Below, piece after piece: positions 38,601 to 49,400 of a stretch of DNA of 64,000 nucleotides; position 1 is the stretch's first letter, and each line of letters starts with the position of its first letter. The stretch comes from Haematococcus lacustris (lineage: Eukaryota > Chlorophyta > Chlorophyceae > Chlamydomonadales > Haematococcaceae): contig JASKMD010000001.1 in the NCBI GenBank assembly GCA_030144725.1, positions 2,561,783 to 2,625,782 of the forward strand, given 5' to 3'. The translations under genes were made by a program, and so were the position numbers. Under the pieces are notes generated by a model. That model made no database searches. It saw only the letters and a program-made list of their open reading frames with translations, and was not told where the DNA came from.

Positions 38601-41600
38601 CCTACCTACCAACCCACAGTATCACACCAGAAACAATCACCACAACCATCGCAAGCACCGGCGCGACAAACACGGATGCTGTCCTCTTACTATCGCACCA
38701 CCATGCAACTGTCATCAAACATACGCAACATGGTTGGTACCAGCTGGACTCACTCAACCGGGGGCCAAAGCCACTTTCCACACCTAACGACTGGAGGCGC
38801 CTCCAAGGGAACCTGCTCACCATTTGCACAGGCAACGTGAAACACACAAGATTCATTAGAAGGGAGATCTGGATAGCGGACCCGCTGGAGGCCACCACCA
38901 CATCAGCGCTAGCAGCACACTTCCAAGACCACACCGACCCAATAGACCTGACCAAAGACAACACAACGGCAAGGGAGACCACCGCCCCCCTGCACGTGAC
39001 CACCAACGCTGAAAACAACTACACACTAAACAACAAGCGCAGACCTACGAAAGACACCACCCCACTACGTGAAGAACCTACCCCGGCAAGACAGCGCCAG
39101 GACACTCCCGAGGTCACCCTCCGCCCGCCGATACCTCAGGGCCAGCCACGTATCAATCGATCCACCACGCCTCTCGATAATACCACACGCCCATCCACTA
39201 AGCGGTCACGAGCCACCAAGGCACACCGCAAGGACACGCACACACAAACCCTCATGTCCCAATACCTCCCCAAACCCACTGGGATCCACACCACAGAAAC
39301 AAATCCAATCATAGACGAGACACCGCTAACCACGCCAGAGAGTGACCCAAGAATGAGCCAACACCACAGACCCCCAACCGGACTGCCCCAAGCAACCCTC
39401 AACAGGCAACACATCACCCTCACAACCTTCAACGTCAGAGGCCTACACAGATCTAGAAACGAAGTCCTTAACCTGGTACACAAACAAAGCCCGGACATCT
39501 TAATCCTCACAGAAACTATGACCCAACCCAAGAGCAACAACAATAGTTCTGGCTGGCTGAAGAGGGTTATGCCCAACTACACCGTCCACCGTCACGAAGG
39601 CCACAGTGAGGTCCTCATTGGCATCAGACACGATCTAGCTATACAGATGCAAGTCACCATGCTGCCGCCGTGCACAGACGCGGACGTAAACACCCGATGC
39701 GTCATCCTAAACCTCCGCCAACGGCAAAGCGAGGAACTCACACTCGTCGCCACGTACTGGCCGTCAGGGAACAACGACGACGCGATCCCGCTAAGGAAGA
39801 AGATGCAGGAGCACATACGGACTGCCACTGGACAACTGCCCGGCTCACTCATCCTGGCGGGAGATGTCAATGCCACGATGAAAGCAGAGGACCGCTCCGA
39901 ACACACTGAATACCCACAAGACCACATGATGAGGGAGTTCGCCACAGAGATGCGCCTGTCCGAAGCTGATTCCGGCGACCGGGCCTGGACCTACCAGCAG
40001 CCACACTGCAACAGCCGCATCGACGCCATCCTGACGCGCGATGCGAGACACGGCCCTGGGCACCGCACGCATGTCGACACACACGCGTACCTTAGTGACC
40101 ACAGACCGCTCACCGCCACACTGACCACAACCAGACTGGGCATAGAACTAGCAGCCACACATAAACCCCTGAAACACAGCCACACCATTCTCACCACCCC
40201 AATTACCAACAATGACAGGGAAGCCTACCGCCTGGCAGTGCAACAACCCAGCTCAGGCGCTCCACAACTACATGCACACCTGACAGCATACCTAGCTCCC
40301 ATGTACACAGACGCTATCCACTTCCTGACCACACTAGACAAGGCCAACCCACAACAACCACAACGCCTAACACTAGTGGCAGGCCTCCCGGCTAGAGAAG
40401 CTGTCGACACCGCAGCCACCATGCTCACAACGCTCCTGGAAACCTGCAGAGGAACTGCCATGCAGACATGCAACACCAAGACATTGACCAGAGGAGGCCA
40501 GCACTACCAACGCAGGAGCATGTGCAAGATCAGACTGGCACTAGGGAAAAAGCTCAGAACCACCAGAGAACTCAGCCGGAGGGCTAGAAGGTTATACAAA
40601 CAAAACGGCGTCCACCCGTCTATCGATGACCTACTCCCAGAGACAGACACGACCAACGCGGAGGTAAGGGAGGCGGTGCAAGCACGCCAGGGCGATGGTA
40701 CAACCGAAAACCACGTGCAAGCCGCGCTCGCCCAGCTGACCAACTCCTACCGCGACCAAATCCACAAACTAGATGACGACGACTCCGCACTGGCCATTGC
40801 ACAGGCGCGTCTCAGAATGCAACACCTCATCAGCACCCAACCCAAAAAAGCCAACAAATACATACTACGCCCTTCTCGCACCGACCACAAAGGACTGCAG
40901 GCACTAGCCGACCCCGATACCAAGAACATCTGCACCGCCCCGGCCGACCTCAACCGAATTATCACCACCGCCTACAGACAAAAGCTCACGCCGCCGACTC
41001 CCAAAACCGGTCACTACACTAGCACGCAGACCAGAAACTATCCCTGGACCCGCCCCAAAGCCGACGACCCCTTCACGTTGCACACCTGCCAAAATGTACA
41101 CTGGATGCACACAGCCATCATGGACAAAGCAGGATTTCAAGAATGCATCAGCAAACTGTCAGGTGGCAAAGCCCCAGGACCAGACGGCATTGAGAACGAG
41201 ATCATCAAGATGCTGCCATGGGAGATGAGGGACACCATACACCAGCTGTTCATCATCATGTGGGCTACAGGCTGCACACCAACCACGTGGAAAACAAGTG
41301 ACACATGCCTGCTCTACAAGGACAAGGGGCCAGAAACGGACCTTAACTCCTACAGGCCAGTGGGCCTAGCCAACACCGTTTACAAGCTGTGGACCAGCCT
41401 CATAACTAAGATACTCTCTGAGTATGCAGAAGCGAATGGGATGCTCAGCAAGAATCAAGCAGGGTTCCGCTCCCATAGGAACACCACACAGCAGCTTCAG
41501 ATGCTTGTCATGGCCCTGGAGGACGCTAAGCTGGCTAAAGCAGATATCTACGCGCTCCTGGTGGACTTTACCAGTGCGTTCAACACCACCTGCCAGGACA

Positions 41601-44284
41601 AACTTCTATGGATCATGCACGACCTTGGCTTCCCCACGGACGCTACTGACGCGGTGAAGGACCTATACACGGGCGCTACAACGCGCTTCAGAACTCCCTA
41701 CGGCCCCACCGACCCGGTACCAGTGGACCGGGGCACCATCCAAGGCGACTCACTCTCACCCTTTCTGTTCCTCATCTACATTGAACCCCTGCTGCGCTGG
41801 CTGCAGGTGGGCGCGAGGGGCTATAAATTTAAATCAGCGTCGGCTGACAGCGGAGAGCGCGCCATCGTCAGCAGCATCGACTATGCCGACGACATAGCAA
41901 TCCTCTGCAACACTCTCCGTAACCTCCGTTGCCAAGCGGACAAACTCTCAGCCTTCTCGGACTGGGGTCACCTCATCATCTCACACAGTAAAACCCTAGC
42001 AACCGCGGCGCTTCATCACTCGGTCGAAACTGGCATGTACAGCAACGCGGCCGAAGCGGATAAGCGGGCCCGCCAACAACTCCAAACTGTAAGCCTACAA
42101 GGGAAACCCGTCACATACCACCGCCCGACCTCACCCTTCACCTACCTGGGGGTGCTCATCACCATGACGTTGGACTGGAAACCACAACACACCGCTATGA
42201 TTAACCAGCTACGCCAAAAACTGGAGAGACTCAGACGCTCCTTTGCCAGCGCTAGACAGGCCATACACATCATCCGCACGGCCATCATACCCAGCCTAGC
42301 CTACAGCTTCTGCGCCGTGCCCTGCACCCCAGGGGACCTTGAGCTGTATGACAGGTCCATCAATCAATGCGTTAAGCTTAAACTCAGACTCCCCCTGGGA
42401 ACGCCCAACGCCATAGTCAGAGAAGACGCCGGGAAACTAGGCATGGGCATCAATTCCACAGCCCAGGAATATCACGCTCGCAACACAACAGCCCTCACAC
42501 ACAGCCTCCAGTCCACAGATGTGACGCACGCCCACATCTCGAGGAGCATGTTACACAAACAAATCACATGGCTCAATACCCAGGCCAACACTCAAGGACA
42601 CCGCATGCTCACCCTCCTTCACCATACCCTCAGGGCACGGCAACTAATCTACACCTCCCTAGCCGGGCTGACAGCCACGGAAGGGGGACTACCCCTCTAC
42701 CCCGAGGAATGCCACACACTCGGCCGCCTCATCACGCAAGCCAACAGTTCTAATGCACACGATGTCGTCAGCGCCAGCATCACCTGCCTCACAAGCCTAG
42801 GCATCACTCACGCATCTGAGCTCAGCTGCGAGGGCAACACACACATCATCACGGGTAGCATGCTCACATCGAAGTACGGAAAAAAGGTCAAGCAGAAACA
42901 CATTATCGCCCTCAACAAACTTGCGGCCATGGCGGCCCAACCCTCATGCCCGGGCGCGACCGCAACGCGCACCATCAGGGACAGCCGCAACACAGCACTC
43001 AACCTACCGCCCGAACAACGCAAAATCACACCCTGGGCCGCGGGTCTCACGGAACTTGCGCCCACTCCCGCCGTGCCAGACACCAGAAACCGCTATATGG
43101 ACATGAAAGCGTATGCGGCCATGCACGCTACACAACCGGAAACGCCGGGGCGGGCAGCAGCGGCGCCCGCAGCCCACGACGCCATTAGGGTGAGCTCACG
43201 GCTGCTGAAACGAGAGCAACGAGCAACATCCTCGCACCCAACGGAGCCCACTCGGCCCAAAGCGGGCACCAAACGGCACAAGGACGGCAGACATGTCCAC
43301 ACAATCCCGGCTGACATCGTGCGAATACCAGGCCTTGACCTCCCGGGGCTCTCAAGCTGGAAGGTGGACAAAGCCTGCCGGTGCAAACTCACGGACCTAG
43401 GGCGCACACTAGGAGCCATGTACGACCACCAAGAGGTCATTACCAACATAGACGGGTGGCAATGGGACGGCATCAATAAGGAAAGCTACTACAAGGTGCA
43501 CTGGAAACCTACAGTCATAGAAAGGTGGGCATTACACCTATGCGCTAAAGAAGGCTACACACCCACACACATAGAGACCATCAGTAGGGACGAGGCTAAA
43601 GACGTATGCACATGTGAGCTATGCTGGCTACCAAGAGGAGACAGCCCAATGTGCCACAACTGCAAGAGGGCCTACCACCCAGCCTGCCTTGAGAAAGCCC
43701 TCTTGTCTGGACATAAGGAACCAGGCTACTGGCTGTGCCCGATATGCAAATTTGGTAGCAACAACTTTAAGACTACCATGCGTCAGTCAGCGCACTCGGA
43801 CCTCATACGAGTACACTGGCGCCCCACCCTTGAACCGGCGCCGCTCATCACGGCACACCTGGACTACACGGCTAAGCGCAACGTCTACGACGAGGAAAAT
43901 AGGCTGATACAAGAAGCCAGACATGCGAGGCCTGACGCGAACCTGCCGGACCACACCCGGCAGGGATTACCGGACCCGCACACCTGGCTACCCCGGTGCA
44001 CCAACCTGCACTCGAAGGCCACCTTCCACACGTACCCCATCAACCCGCAGACGGACATCGTCGGGACGGGCAAATGCGAAACCTTCCTCCAACTTCACCC
44101 CCACATGACCACCCCCGCGATGAGCCTCAGCACGGGGGAGCCCATCATGCCAAAGCACGACCTAGTGCAACACGTGACGGTCCACGACGAGTCGGGCCGC
44201 ACAGCAGGTCTTCTGACAAAACAACAACACCAACACCTACACACAGGCAAATTAGTGCGGATATTCTTCATCCTAGGGGGGTAG
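35618..44284 (+). CDS. Element C polyprotein: signal-anchor, 38-aa repeats, 2A, twin Josephin-like, APE, RT, PHD
   Basis: One open frame of 2888 codons from ATG 35618, uninterrupted where A carries a MITE. Residues ~28-50 are a hydrophobic anchor (RRWLIVLCVVLCLFCAG). Residues ~165-500 are about ten 38-aa repeats. A second hydrophobic segment (LVNVLMLILICAHLL) lies near 540. 2A is at ~686-694. Then follow Josephin-like 1 (SACQVYSLNNAAG), Josephin-like 2 (EECCLVHALNMAMG; HATVIKH; QLDSLN), APE (FNVRGL, GDVNAT, SDHRP), RT (GGKAPGPDG to YADD) and a PHD finger. The frame enters the TIR element after 44239 and stops at 44284. The downstream part is at 62003. From about residue 1848 the protein is essentially the element A protein. 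Confidence 0.9.
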   Translation: MSFDSPKPSCNLRGQTAAMTVDAPAGRSRRWLIVLCVVLCLFCAGRCRAAIGTWSFETPPQLEHRPEGFKSRANMALAICQPAALCHYNWDFPNSNLPHTSPVKRRGALQLPALAATSRHIQPPDTELHAIHNGMKDHHHPTVLAATARHNQLSHTEKQTVQVDMLADKLHAAQPHHHLPALTVAGWHDQPYDTAMQATHVDMQAAKLHAAQPHHHLPALTVAGWHAHPYDTAMQATHADMQADKIHAAQPHHHLPALTAAGWHAHPYDTAMQATHADMQADKIHAAQPHHHLPALTVAGWHDQPYDTAMQATHVDMQADKLHAAQPHHHLPALTAAGWHAHPYDTAMQATHVDMQADKLHAAQPHHHLPALTVAGWHDQPYDTAMQATHDDTQADKLHAVQPHHHLPALTAADWHARPYDTAMQATHADMQADKMHAAQPHHHLPALTVAGWHDQPYDTAMQATHDDMQADKLHAAQPHHHLPALTAASWHDQPYDTDMLYIHADMQDIHQQPYPPHQRPQPTHIGIILRQQDKLVNVLMLILICAHLLTTLYQRMNHPLKPTIKDSKRCLKKHKKLLSRIRATVRTTCYNLMTGIDGTQAASCALCKLANRFHLSTHGANSSHPFTVNQFNSTLHVYCTYQVAVNSNETEKAPCTGDLSAARATFNPIAVARAVYVAWLLLAAGDVEANPGPTIKHFKQDKDSSACQVYSLNNAAGHEWVTMQDIDNFYETRLPQLTDHLERGAWLMARGVDGYSDEVIEMHLRTHYGLTVQSIALLNQPSDWSADNLGHLAGQYGTHTFLCKKSGHSMAMKCMNGTWNLLDSLETTPTPLLHIPAATKRTMHQLFIIKPITRSREQIRRCEDKGIHHIISHEEQTGDHDSNPIASAPAYTPTHHPTHMYMEGQYEECCLVHALNMAMGKKYIDYHAVIDHCKQLKEHLQHLAQKAREEGYAIRTLTTDHIYSEKGKFSTDTLNHYLYRKHHEVRTYLHPATTYLPTHSITPETITTTIASTGATNTDAVLLLSHHHATVIKHTQHGWYQLDSLNRGPKPLSTPNDWRRLQGNLLTICTGNVKHTRFIRREIWIADPLEATTTSALAAHFQDHTDPIDLTKDNTTARETTAPLHVTTNAENNYTLNNKRRPTKDTTPLREEPTPARQRQDTPEVTLRPPIPQGQPRINRSTTPLDNTTRPSTKRSRATKAHRKDTHTQTLMSQYLPKPTGIHTTETNPIIDETPLTTPESDPRMSQHHRPPTGLPQATLNRQHITLTTFNVRGLHRSRNEVLNLVHKQSPDILILTETMTQPKSNNNSSGWLKRVMPNYTVHRHEGHSEVLIGIRHDLAIQMQVTMLPPCTDADVNTRCVILNLRQRQSEELTLVATYWPSGNNDDAIPLRKKMQEHIRTATGQLPGSLILAGDVNATMKAEDRSEHTEYPQDHMMREFATEMRLSEADSGDRAWTYQQPHCNSRIDAILTRDARHGPGHRTHVDTHAYLSDHRPLTATLTTTRLGIELAATHKPLKHSHTILTTPITNNDREAYRLAVQQPSSGAPQLHAHLTAYLAPMYTDAIHFLTTLDKANPQQPQRLTLVAGLPAREAVDTAATMLTTLLETCRGTAMQTCNTKTLTRGGQHYQRRSMCKIRLALGKKLRTTRELSRRARRLYKQNGVHPSIDDLLPETDTTNAEVREAVQARQGDGTTENHVQAALAQLTNSYRDQIHKLDDDDSALAIAQARLRMQHLISTQPKKANKYILRPSRTDHKGLQALADPDTKNICTAPADLNRIITTAYRQKLTPPTPKTGHYTSTQTRNYPWTRPKADDPFTLHTCQNVHWMHTAIMDKAGFQECISKLSGGKAPGPDGIENEIIKMLPWEMRDTIHQLFIIMWATGCTPTTWKTSDTCLLYKDKGPETDLNSYRPVGLANTVYKLWTSLITKILSEYAEANGMLSKNQAGFRSHRNTTQQLQMLVMALEDAKLAKADIYALLVDFTSAFNTTCQDKLLWIMHDLGFPTDATDAVKDLYTGATTRFRTPYGPTDPVPVDRGTIQGDSLSPFLFLIYIEPLLRWLQVGARGYKFKSASADSGERAIVSSIDYADDIAILCNTLRNLRCQADKLSAFSDWGHLIISHSKTLATAALHHSVETGMYSNAAEADKRARQQLQTVSLQGKPVTYHRPTSPFTYLGVLITMTLDWKPQHTAMINQLRQKLERLRRSFASARQAIHIIRTAIIPSLAYSFCAVPCTPGDLELYDRSINQCVKLKLRLPLGTPNAIVREDAGKLGMGINSTAQEYHARNTTALTHSLQSTDVTHAHISRSMLHKQITWLNTQANTQGHRMLTLLHHTLRARQLIYTSLAGLTATEGGLPLYPEECHTLGRLITQANSSNAHDVVSASITCLTSLGITHASELSCEGNTHIITGSMLTSKYGKKVKQKHIIALNKLAAMAAQPSCPGATATRTIRDSRNTALNLPPEQRKITPWAAGLTELAPTPAVPDTRNRYMDMKAYAAMHATQPETPGRAAAAPAAHDAIRVSSRLLKREQRATSSHPTEPTRPKAGTKRHKDGRHVHTIPADIVRIPGLDLPGLSSWKVDKACRCKLTDLGRTLGAMYDHQEVITNIDGWQWDGINKESYYKVHWKPTVIERWALHLCAKEGYTPTHIETISRDEAKDVCTCELCWLPRGDSPMCHNCKRAYHPACLEKALLSGHKEPGYWLCPICKFGSNNFKTTMRQSAHSDLIRVHWRPTLEPAPLITAHLDYTAKRNVYDEENRLIQEARHARPDANLPDHTRQGLPDPHTWLPRCTNLHSKATFHTYPINPQTDIVGTGKCETFLQLHPHMTTPAMSLSTGEPIMPKHDLVQHVTVHDESGRTAGLLTKQQHQHLHTGKLVRIFFILGG
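36110..37130 (+). repeat. 114-bp tandem repeats coding 38-aa units (about nine to ten copies)
   Basis: Core HAAQPHHHLPALT(V/A)AGWH...YDTAMQATHVDMQADK. Copies alternate between DQP and AHP variants, suggesting expansion by two-unit steps. Confidence 0.9.
37673..37699 (+). promoter_or_regulatory. 2A ribosome-skipping site GDVEANPGP (element C)
   Basis: Same position and context (WLLLAAGDVEANPGP) as in A and B, just before the first Josephin-like domain. Confidence 0.85.
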
Positions 44285-46313
44285 TTTTTTGATGCGGTTC
44301 GCCTCGGATTGTCCTTGCGACTCCAACGCCACTTGACCCTTGTTAAAATTTTGAGTATGTGAGCAGTTGGAGTGTAGGTACCTACAGTACTGTAGACATC
44401 TACGGTACTGTAGATGTCTACAGTACTGTAGATGTCTACAGTACTGTAGAGGTCTACAGTACTGTAGGTCAGATTTGACAAGGTCTCTTGTAAATAGGGT
44501 ACCATGTTGTTCTCCACATTCAAACCACCATTTGCTACCGCGATTGCACCGTCAGCTTCTGCGTGCTACAAATAGTGAGAGGCGTCGAAGCGTAGGCCCG
44601 CAAGCTCGATATAGATATTTGTGCCGAAAGTTGTGTCCACGCAATAAGGTCGCCATAGGGAGCTACATACATATGTGTAAGGTCTAAGGCCGGGGCCCGT
44701 CTCTATCGCAAGCTAGGTCCGTTCTGTCGGTTGTACTGGGTACCTCGGCTTGCAAGCTCCCGCAAAGCTGTGGATGTTGATGATGCCCCGCAATCACAAC
44801 AACCTCCTGCACCGCACCCTCCCGTGTAATATCGAGTGCGGCAGAGATTGCCCCAAAAGTTGTTTGCGGTTGGCCCTCAACCATCCATCATTACATATAA
44901 CCTCACATCATTACATCATGACTCTTAGCCTACATCATTACATCACCACTTGTGTTCCTAACACAAGGGCTAGGCTCAGGGTCGGTAACGAATCCTAGAG
45001 GCTGAGTAGGGCTGGGCAGGGCTGGGCTGGGCTGGGCAACATAGGCACGCTTTGTTGTCAGCGCATTTGCATAGCACTGTCGGGATAGCAAACGAGCTTG
45101 GGCTACATTGAGATGTTCCTGCATGGGGGCGAAGGGGGCATGGGGGTTAAGGATGCATGGGGGGAAGGCACCTACAGTACTGTAGACCCCTACAGTACTG
45201 TAGACCCCTACAGTACTGTAGACACCTACAGTACTGTAGACACCTACAGTACTGTAGACCCCTACAGTACTGTAGACATCTACAGTACTGTAGACACCTA
45301 CAGTACTGTAGACACCTACAGTACTGTAGACATCTACAGTACTGTAGACACCTACAGTACTGTAGACCCCTACAGTACTGTAGACATCTACAGTACTGTA
45401 GACATCTACAGTACTGTAGATATGTACAGTACTGTAGACATCTACAGTACTGTAGACCCCTACAGTACTGTAGATCCCTACAGTACTGTAGACACCTACA
45501 GTACTGTAGACATCTACAGTACTGTAGACACCTACAGTACTGTAGACCCCTACAGTACTGTAGACATCTACAGTACTGTAGACACCTACAGTACTGTAGA
45601 CACCTACAGTACTGTAGACACCTACAGTACTGTAGGCAGCAGCAGCATGGGTGGCAGCAGCAGCAGGGGGGGGGGCAGCAGCAGCAGGGGGGGGGGGCAG
45701 CAGCAGCAGGGGGGGGGGGCAGCAGCAGCAGCAGCAGGGGGGCAGCAGCAGCAGCAGTAGGGGGGGTAGCAGCAGCAGCAGCAGGGGGGCAGCAGCAGCA
45801 GCAGTAGGGGGGTAGCAGCAGCAGCAGCAGTGGCAGCAGCAGCAGCAGCAGTGGCAGCAGCAGCAGCAGTAGGGGGGGCAGCAGCAGCAGCAGTAGGGGG
45901 GTAGCAGCAGCAGCAGTAGGGGGGTAGCAGCAGCAGCAGCAGGGGCAGCAGCAGCAGCAGCAGCAGTGGCAGCAGCAGCAGCAGTAGGGGGGGCAGCAGC
46001 AGCAGTAGGGGGGGCAGCAGCAGCAGCAGTAGTGGGGTAGCAGCAGCAGCAGTAGGGGGGGCAGCAGCAGCAGCAGTAGGGGGGGCAGCAGCAGCAGTAG
46101 GGGGGGCAGCAGCAGCAGCAGTAGGGGGGTAGCAGCAGCAGCAGTAGGGGGGTAGCAGCAGCAGCAGCAGGGGCAGCAGCAGCAGCAGCAGCAGTGGCAG
46201 CAGCAGCAGCAGTAGGGGGGGCAGCAGCAGCAGTAGGGGGGGCAGCAGGAGCAGCAGTAGTGGGGTAGCAGCAGCAGCAGTAGGGGGGGCAGCAGCAGCA
46301 GCAGTAGGGGGGG
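44240..46313. mobile_element. Second copy of the nested 5.3-kb TIR element, left part
   Basis: Collinear with 21625 onward at an offset of 22,615 bp with only scattered substitutions until the CAG/poly-G tract, where repeat numbers differ. Contains the same palindrome array (45171-45635). It continues after element B at 59536 and ends at 62000. Confidence 0.9.
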
Positions 46314-46324
46314 CAGCAGCAGCA

Positions 46325-46441
46325 AGAAGAAGAAGAAGAAGAAGAAGACTACGCCGGTATTCACCGGCGTGCATTAAGGGAGGAGCAACCGCCTGGGGCG
46401 CGGCCTGCTCCCACCATCAAGCTCGAGAAGTAACCGACCCC
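46325..46441 (-). other. Element B 3' UTR, hairpin and (CTT)n tail
   Basis: Reads, on the minus strand, GGTGGGAGCAGGCCGCGCCCC, CTCCTCCCTTAATGCACGCC, the GCCGGTGAATACCGGC hairpin, GTAGTC and eight CTT units. Almost identical to element A's end. Confidence 0.85.
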
Positions 46442-49400
46442 CTAACCCCCCCCCTTTCTAATAGCTCTTAGTCTATAGCTTGTTTTGGCAATGGTGTGGG
46501 CTGCTTCTACCGCATGTCTAGTGAGCTTGTTTAGTAGCTTGGTGGCGTTGGTTTGAGTGATCCCCAGGGCGATGAGGTGTTGACGTGTGTGTGTTTCATA
46601 GGTAATACCACCTATACCCAGTAGGATTGGTCTGATCTCAACCATGTGGCCTATTTTGCGCATGGTGTGTGCCAATTTCTTATGTTGATTCAGGGCCTTG
46701 TCCAGTTGCTCCATCCACCTCGAGTCTGCACAGTATTTGATTTCTACGATGGTGATCCTTTTAATGGCTTTGTCTCGTTTGCCCGTCTTCTTTTGTGGCG
46801 CCACCATGAGTATGTCTGGTCTGGTAGTGTTTTTGGTCGCTGTTGGTTTCAGGCCGAGTGCCCGTAGTGTGGTGTGTAGTGTGTCGTTAGGGAGGTCAAG
46901 GTTTTCTCTTGCGCCCTTCTCCCAGCTGCCGGTGTCCGCAAACCGGATGCACCCGCCCAGGGTTCCTTTGCTGATGGCTTTGGCGATGAGGCGGCCAGCA
47001 CCGTTATGTCTTTCTTGCACGAGCGGCAGGGTCTCGCTGCAGCCCGAGAGGAGGTGTGTGGCACTGTCGGCCTCCCCACAGAGCGGGCAGCAGTCGTCTG
47101 TCGCCTGCTTCCAACGCATGGCCAGCTTTTGGTTATAGAGCCCTCCAGTACGGTAGAGTAGGGCGGTCCTTTGCGCGGGGATGGAGATGGTCGCATCGGT
47201 CATCACTCTTTCGCCCGCTCCTTTGGCTGCGGCTTTGGTGATATCTTGGGTCATCTGGTAGTAGATGCTGTCTTGGTTGGCGAGACCTAACTTGTGCTTG
47301 CTGTGCATGTGTGCGCGCACGCTTTGTCGGCAGTCCGGCAGCGGGGCGAGGGTTTCGCTATCGGTCCCGTGGTTGAGCCAGATGCCCCTCTCTTTAGGTA
47401 TGGTCGGGTGGTACCCTAGAGTGTTTGCCTGCTCCGGGTGTAGCGCTGCGTGTTTAGCAAGGGCATCTGCGCCTTCGTTGCCGATGATGCCCGAGTGTGC
47501 CCGAACTTTGTAGAACTGAATCGTGTCGGGGCTGTCGATGATGAGGGTGGCGATGTCCGTTAGGATGTCGTTGTGTCTATGATTGATAAGGGACATCGGG
47601 TTAGCGAGAGCTCGACGGATTTGGTAGAGAGAGCAGAGGCTGTCGGTGGCGATGCGTCTGGCCCCCGCTTTGAGTGCCGCGTGTATCGCTGTGAGTTCTG
47701 CCTTGTTGATGGTGTTGTTTTCTAGGTCGTTCATCGCAATGGTCAGAAGGGCTTTGCTTTCCGGGATATAGACCCCCGCCCCGACGCGCGCCGGGTCTGG
47801 CTCGGGTGTCTTGATGCAGCTACCGTCAGTGTACGCTACTGTGGTCCATTCGGTGATGGCCATCCGTGGGAGCGTGGTGGAGTGGTGTGTGAGTTGGTGT
47901 TGGCTGCGTGTGTGCCCCAGCGTGGGTAGAGTCCTGTCGAGCGGGAGGCGGAGGTGCTGTTTGTGGCCACTGGGGAGAGTGGCTGGCTGTTTTTTATTGT
48001 GGGGTCTGTGGAGGAGAGGGTGTGTCTCCCTGTCCGGGTGTAGGGCAGTGGCTGTGCTAGCCATCCACCCTTGTGGGTTGCCTTTCGTGGTGAGTAGTTG
48101 CCCTGCCTCATTCCATATGACGTAGACGAGGAGGGTGGCGTGTTTGCCATGTTTGGAGCAGTTGGTATTGGTGAGGGGTATGCTGGCCAGGTGCTGGCAG
48201 TACTCTGGGTACCGTCTCAAGGTGTCAATGTGCTTGGGATAAGAGATGCCCTTCTTACCAGGGATCAACATGATGGTGGCCATGGCCTCCTCCTGGTGTG
48301 CTGAGTGTATAGCATGGTTGACGCATTTCAAGGCCACCGCATCATCGGCTGGTACATTCCATGTGGATAGCCCAGTGTGACGTACAAGTAGGCAGTTGTG
48401 GTGTGCCCCAAAGGCCGTGTCATTGATGTCGGGGCTCCAGTAGGTAGTGGTTTCCGGTCTAACTGTGAGTGGATCAGCCCACCTTTGGACGGTACTTGGA
48501 AAGCTTCGTGTGGTGTGTAGGGTGGTGAGGGCTTTGTCTTGTGCCAGTCTCATGGGGTGGCGGCTGCTCTGTGTGTCCTGTCTCCTGAGGAGGGCCACCA
48601 GTTCTGTGGCCAGGTTGCGTGTGTGTGGTGTGTGTTGTAGCCAAGCGTGTAGGTGTTGGTGTTGTTGTTTGGTTATAAGGCCTATTGTGCGGCCCGACTC
48701 ATCGTGAACCGTTACATGTTGCACTAGGTCGTGCTTGGGCATGATGGGCTCTCCCGTGCTGAGGTTCATCGCGGGGGTGGTCATGTGGGGGTGCAGTTGG
48801 AGGAAGGTTTCGCATTTGCCCGTCCCGACAATGTCCGTCTGCGGGTTGATGGGATACGTGTGGAAGGTGGCCTTCGAGTGAAGGTTGGTGCACCGGGGCA
48901 GCCAGGTGTGCGGGTCCGGTAGTCCCTGCCGGGTGTGTGTTGGCAGCTGTGTGTCAGGCCGCGCGTATCTAGCTTCTTGTATCCTCTTATTTTCCTCTTC
49001 ATAGTCGCTGCGTCGCGCCAGGTAGTCCAGGTGTGTCGTGATGAGAGGTGCCGGTTCGAGGGTGGGGCGCCAGTGAACTCGTATAAGGTCCGAGTGCGCT
49101 GACAGACGCATAGTCGTTTTGAACTCGTTGCTGCCGAACTTGCATATTGGGCACAGCCAGTGGCCTGGTTCTTTGTGTCCCGACAGGAGGGCTTCCTCAA
49201 GGCAGGCTGGGTGGTAGGCCCTCTTGCAGTTGTGGCACATTGGGCTGTCTCCTCTTGGTAGCCAGCATAGCTCACATGTGCATACGTCTTTAGCCTCTTC
49301 CCTGCTGATGGGTTCTATGTGTGTGGGTGTATAGCCTTCTTCTGCACATAGTGGTAATGCCCATCTATCTATGATTGTGGGCTTCCAATGCACCTTGTAG

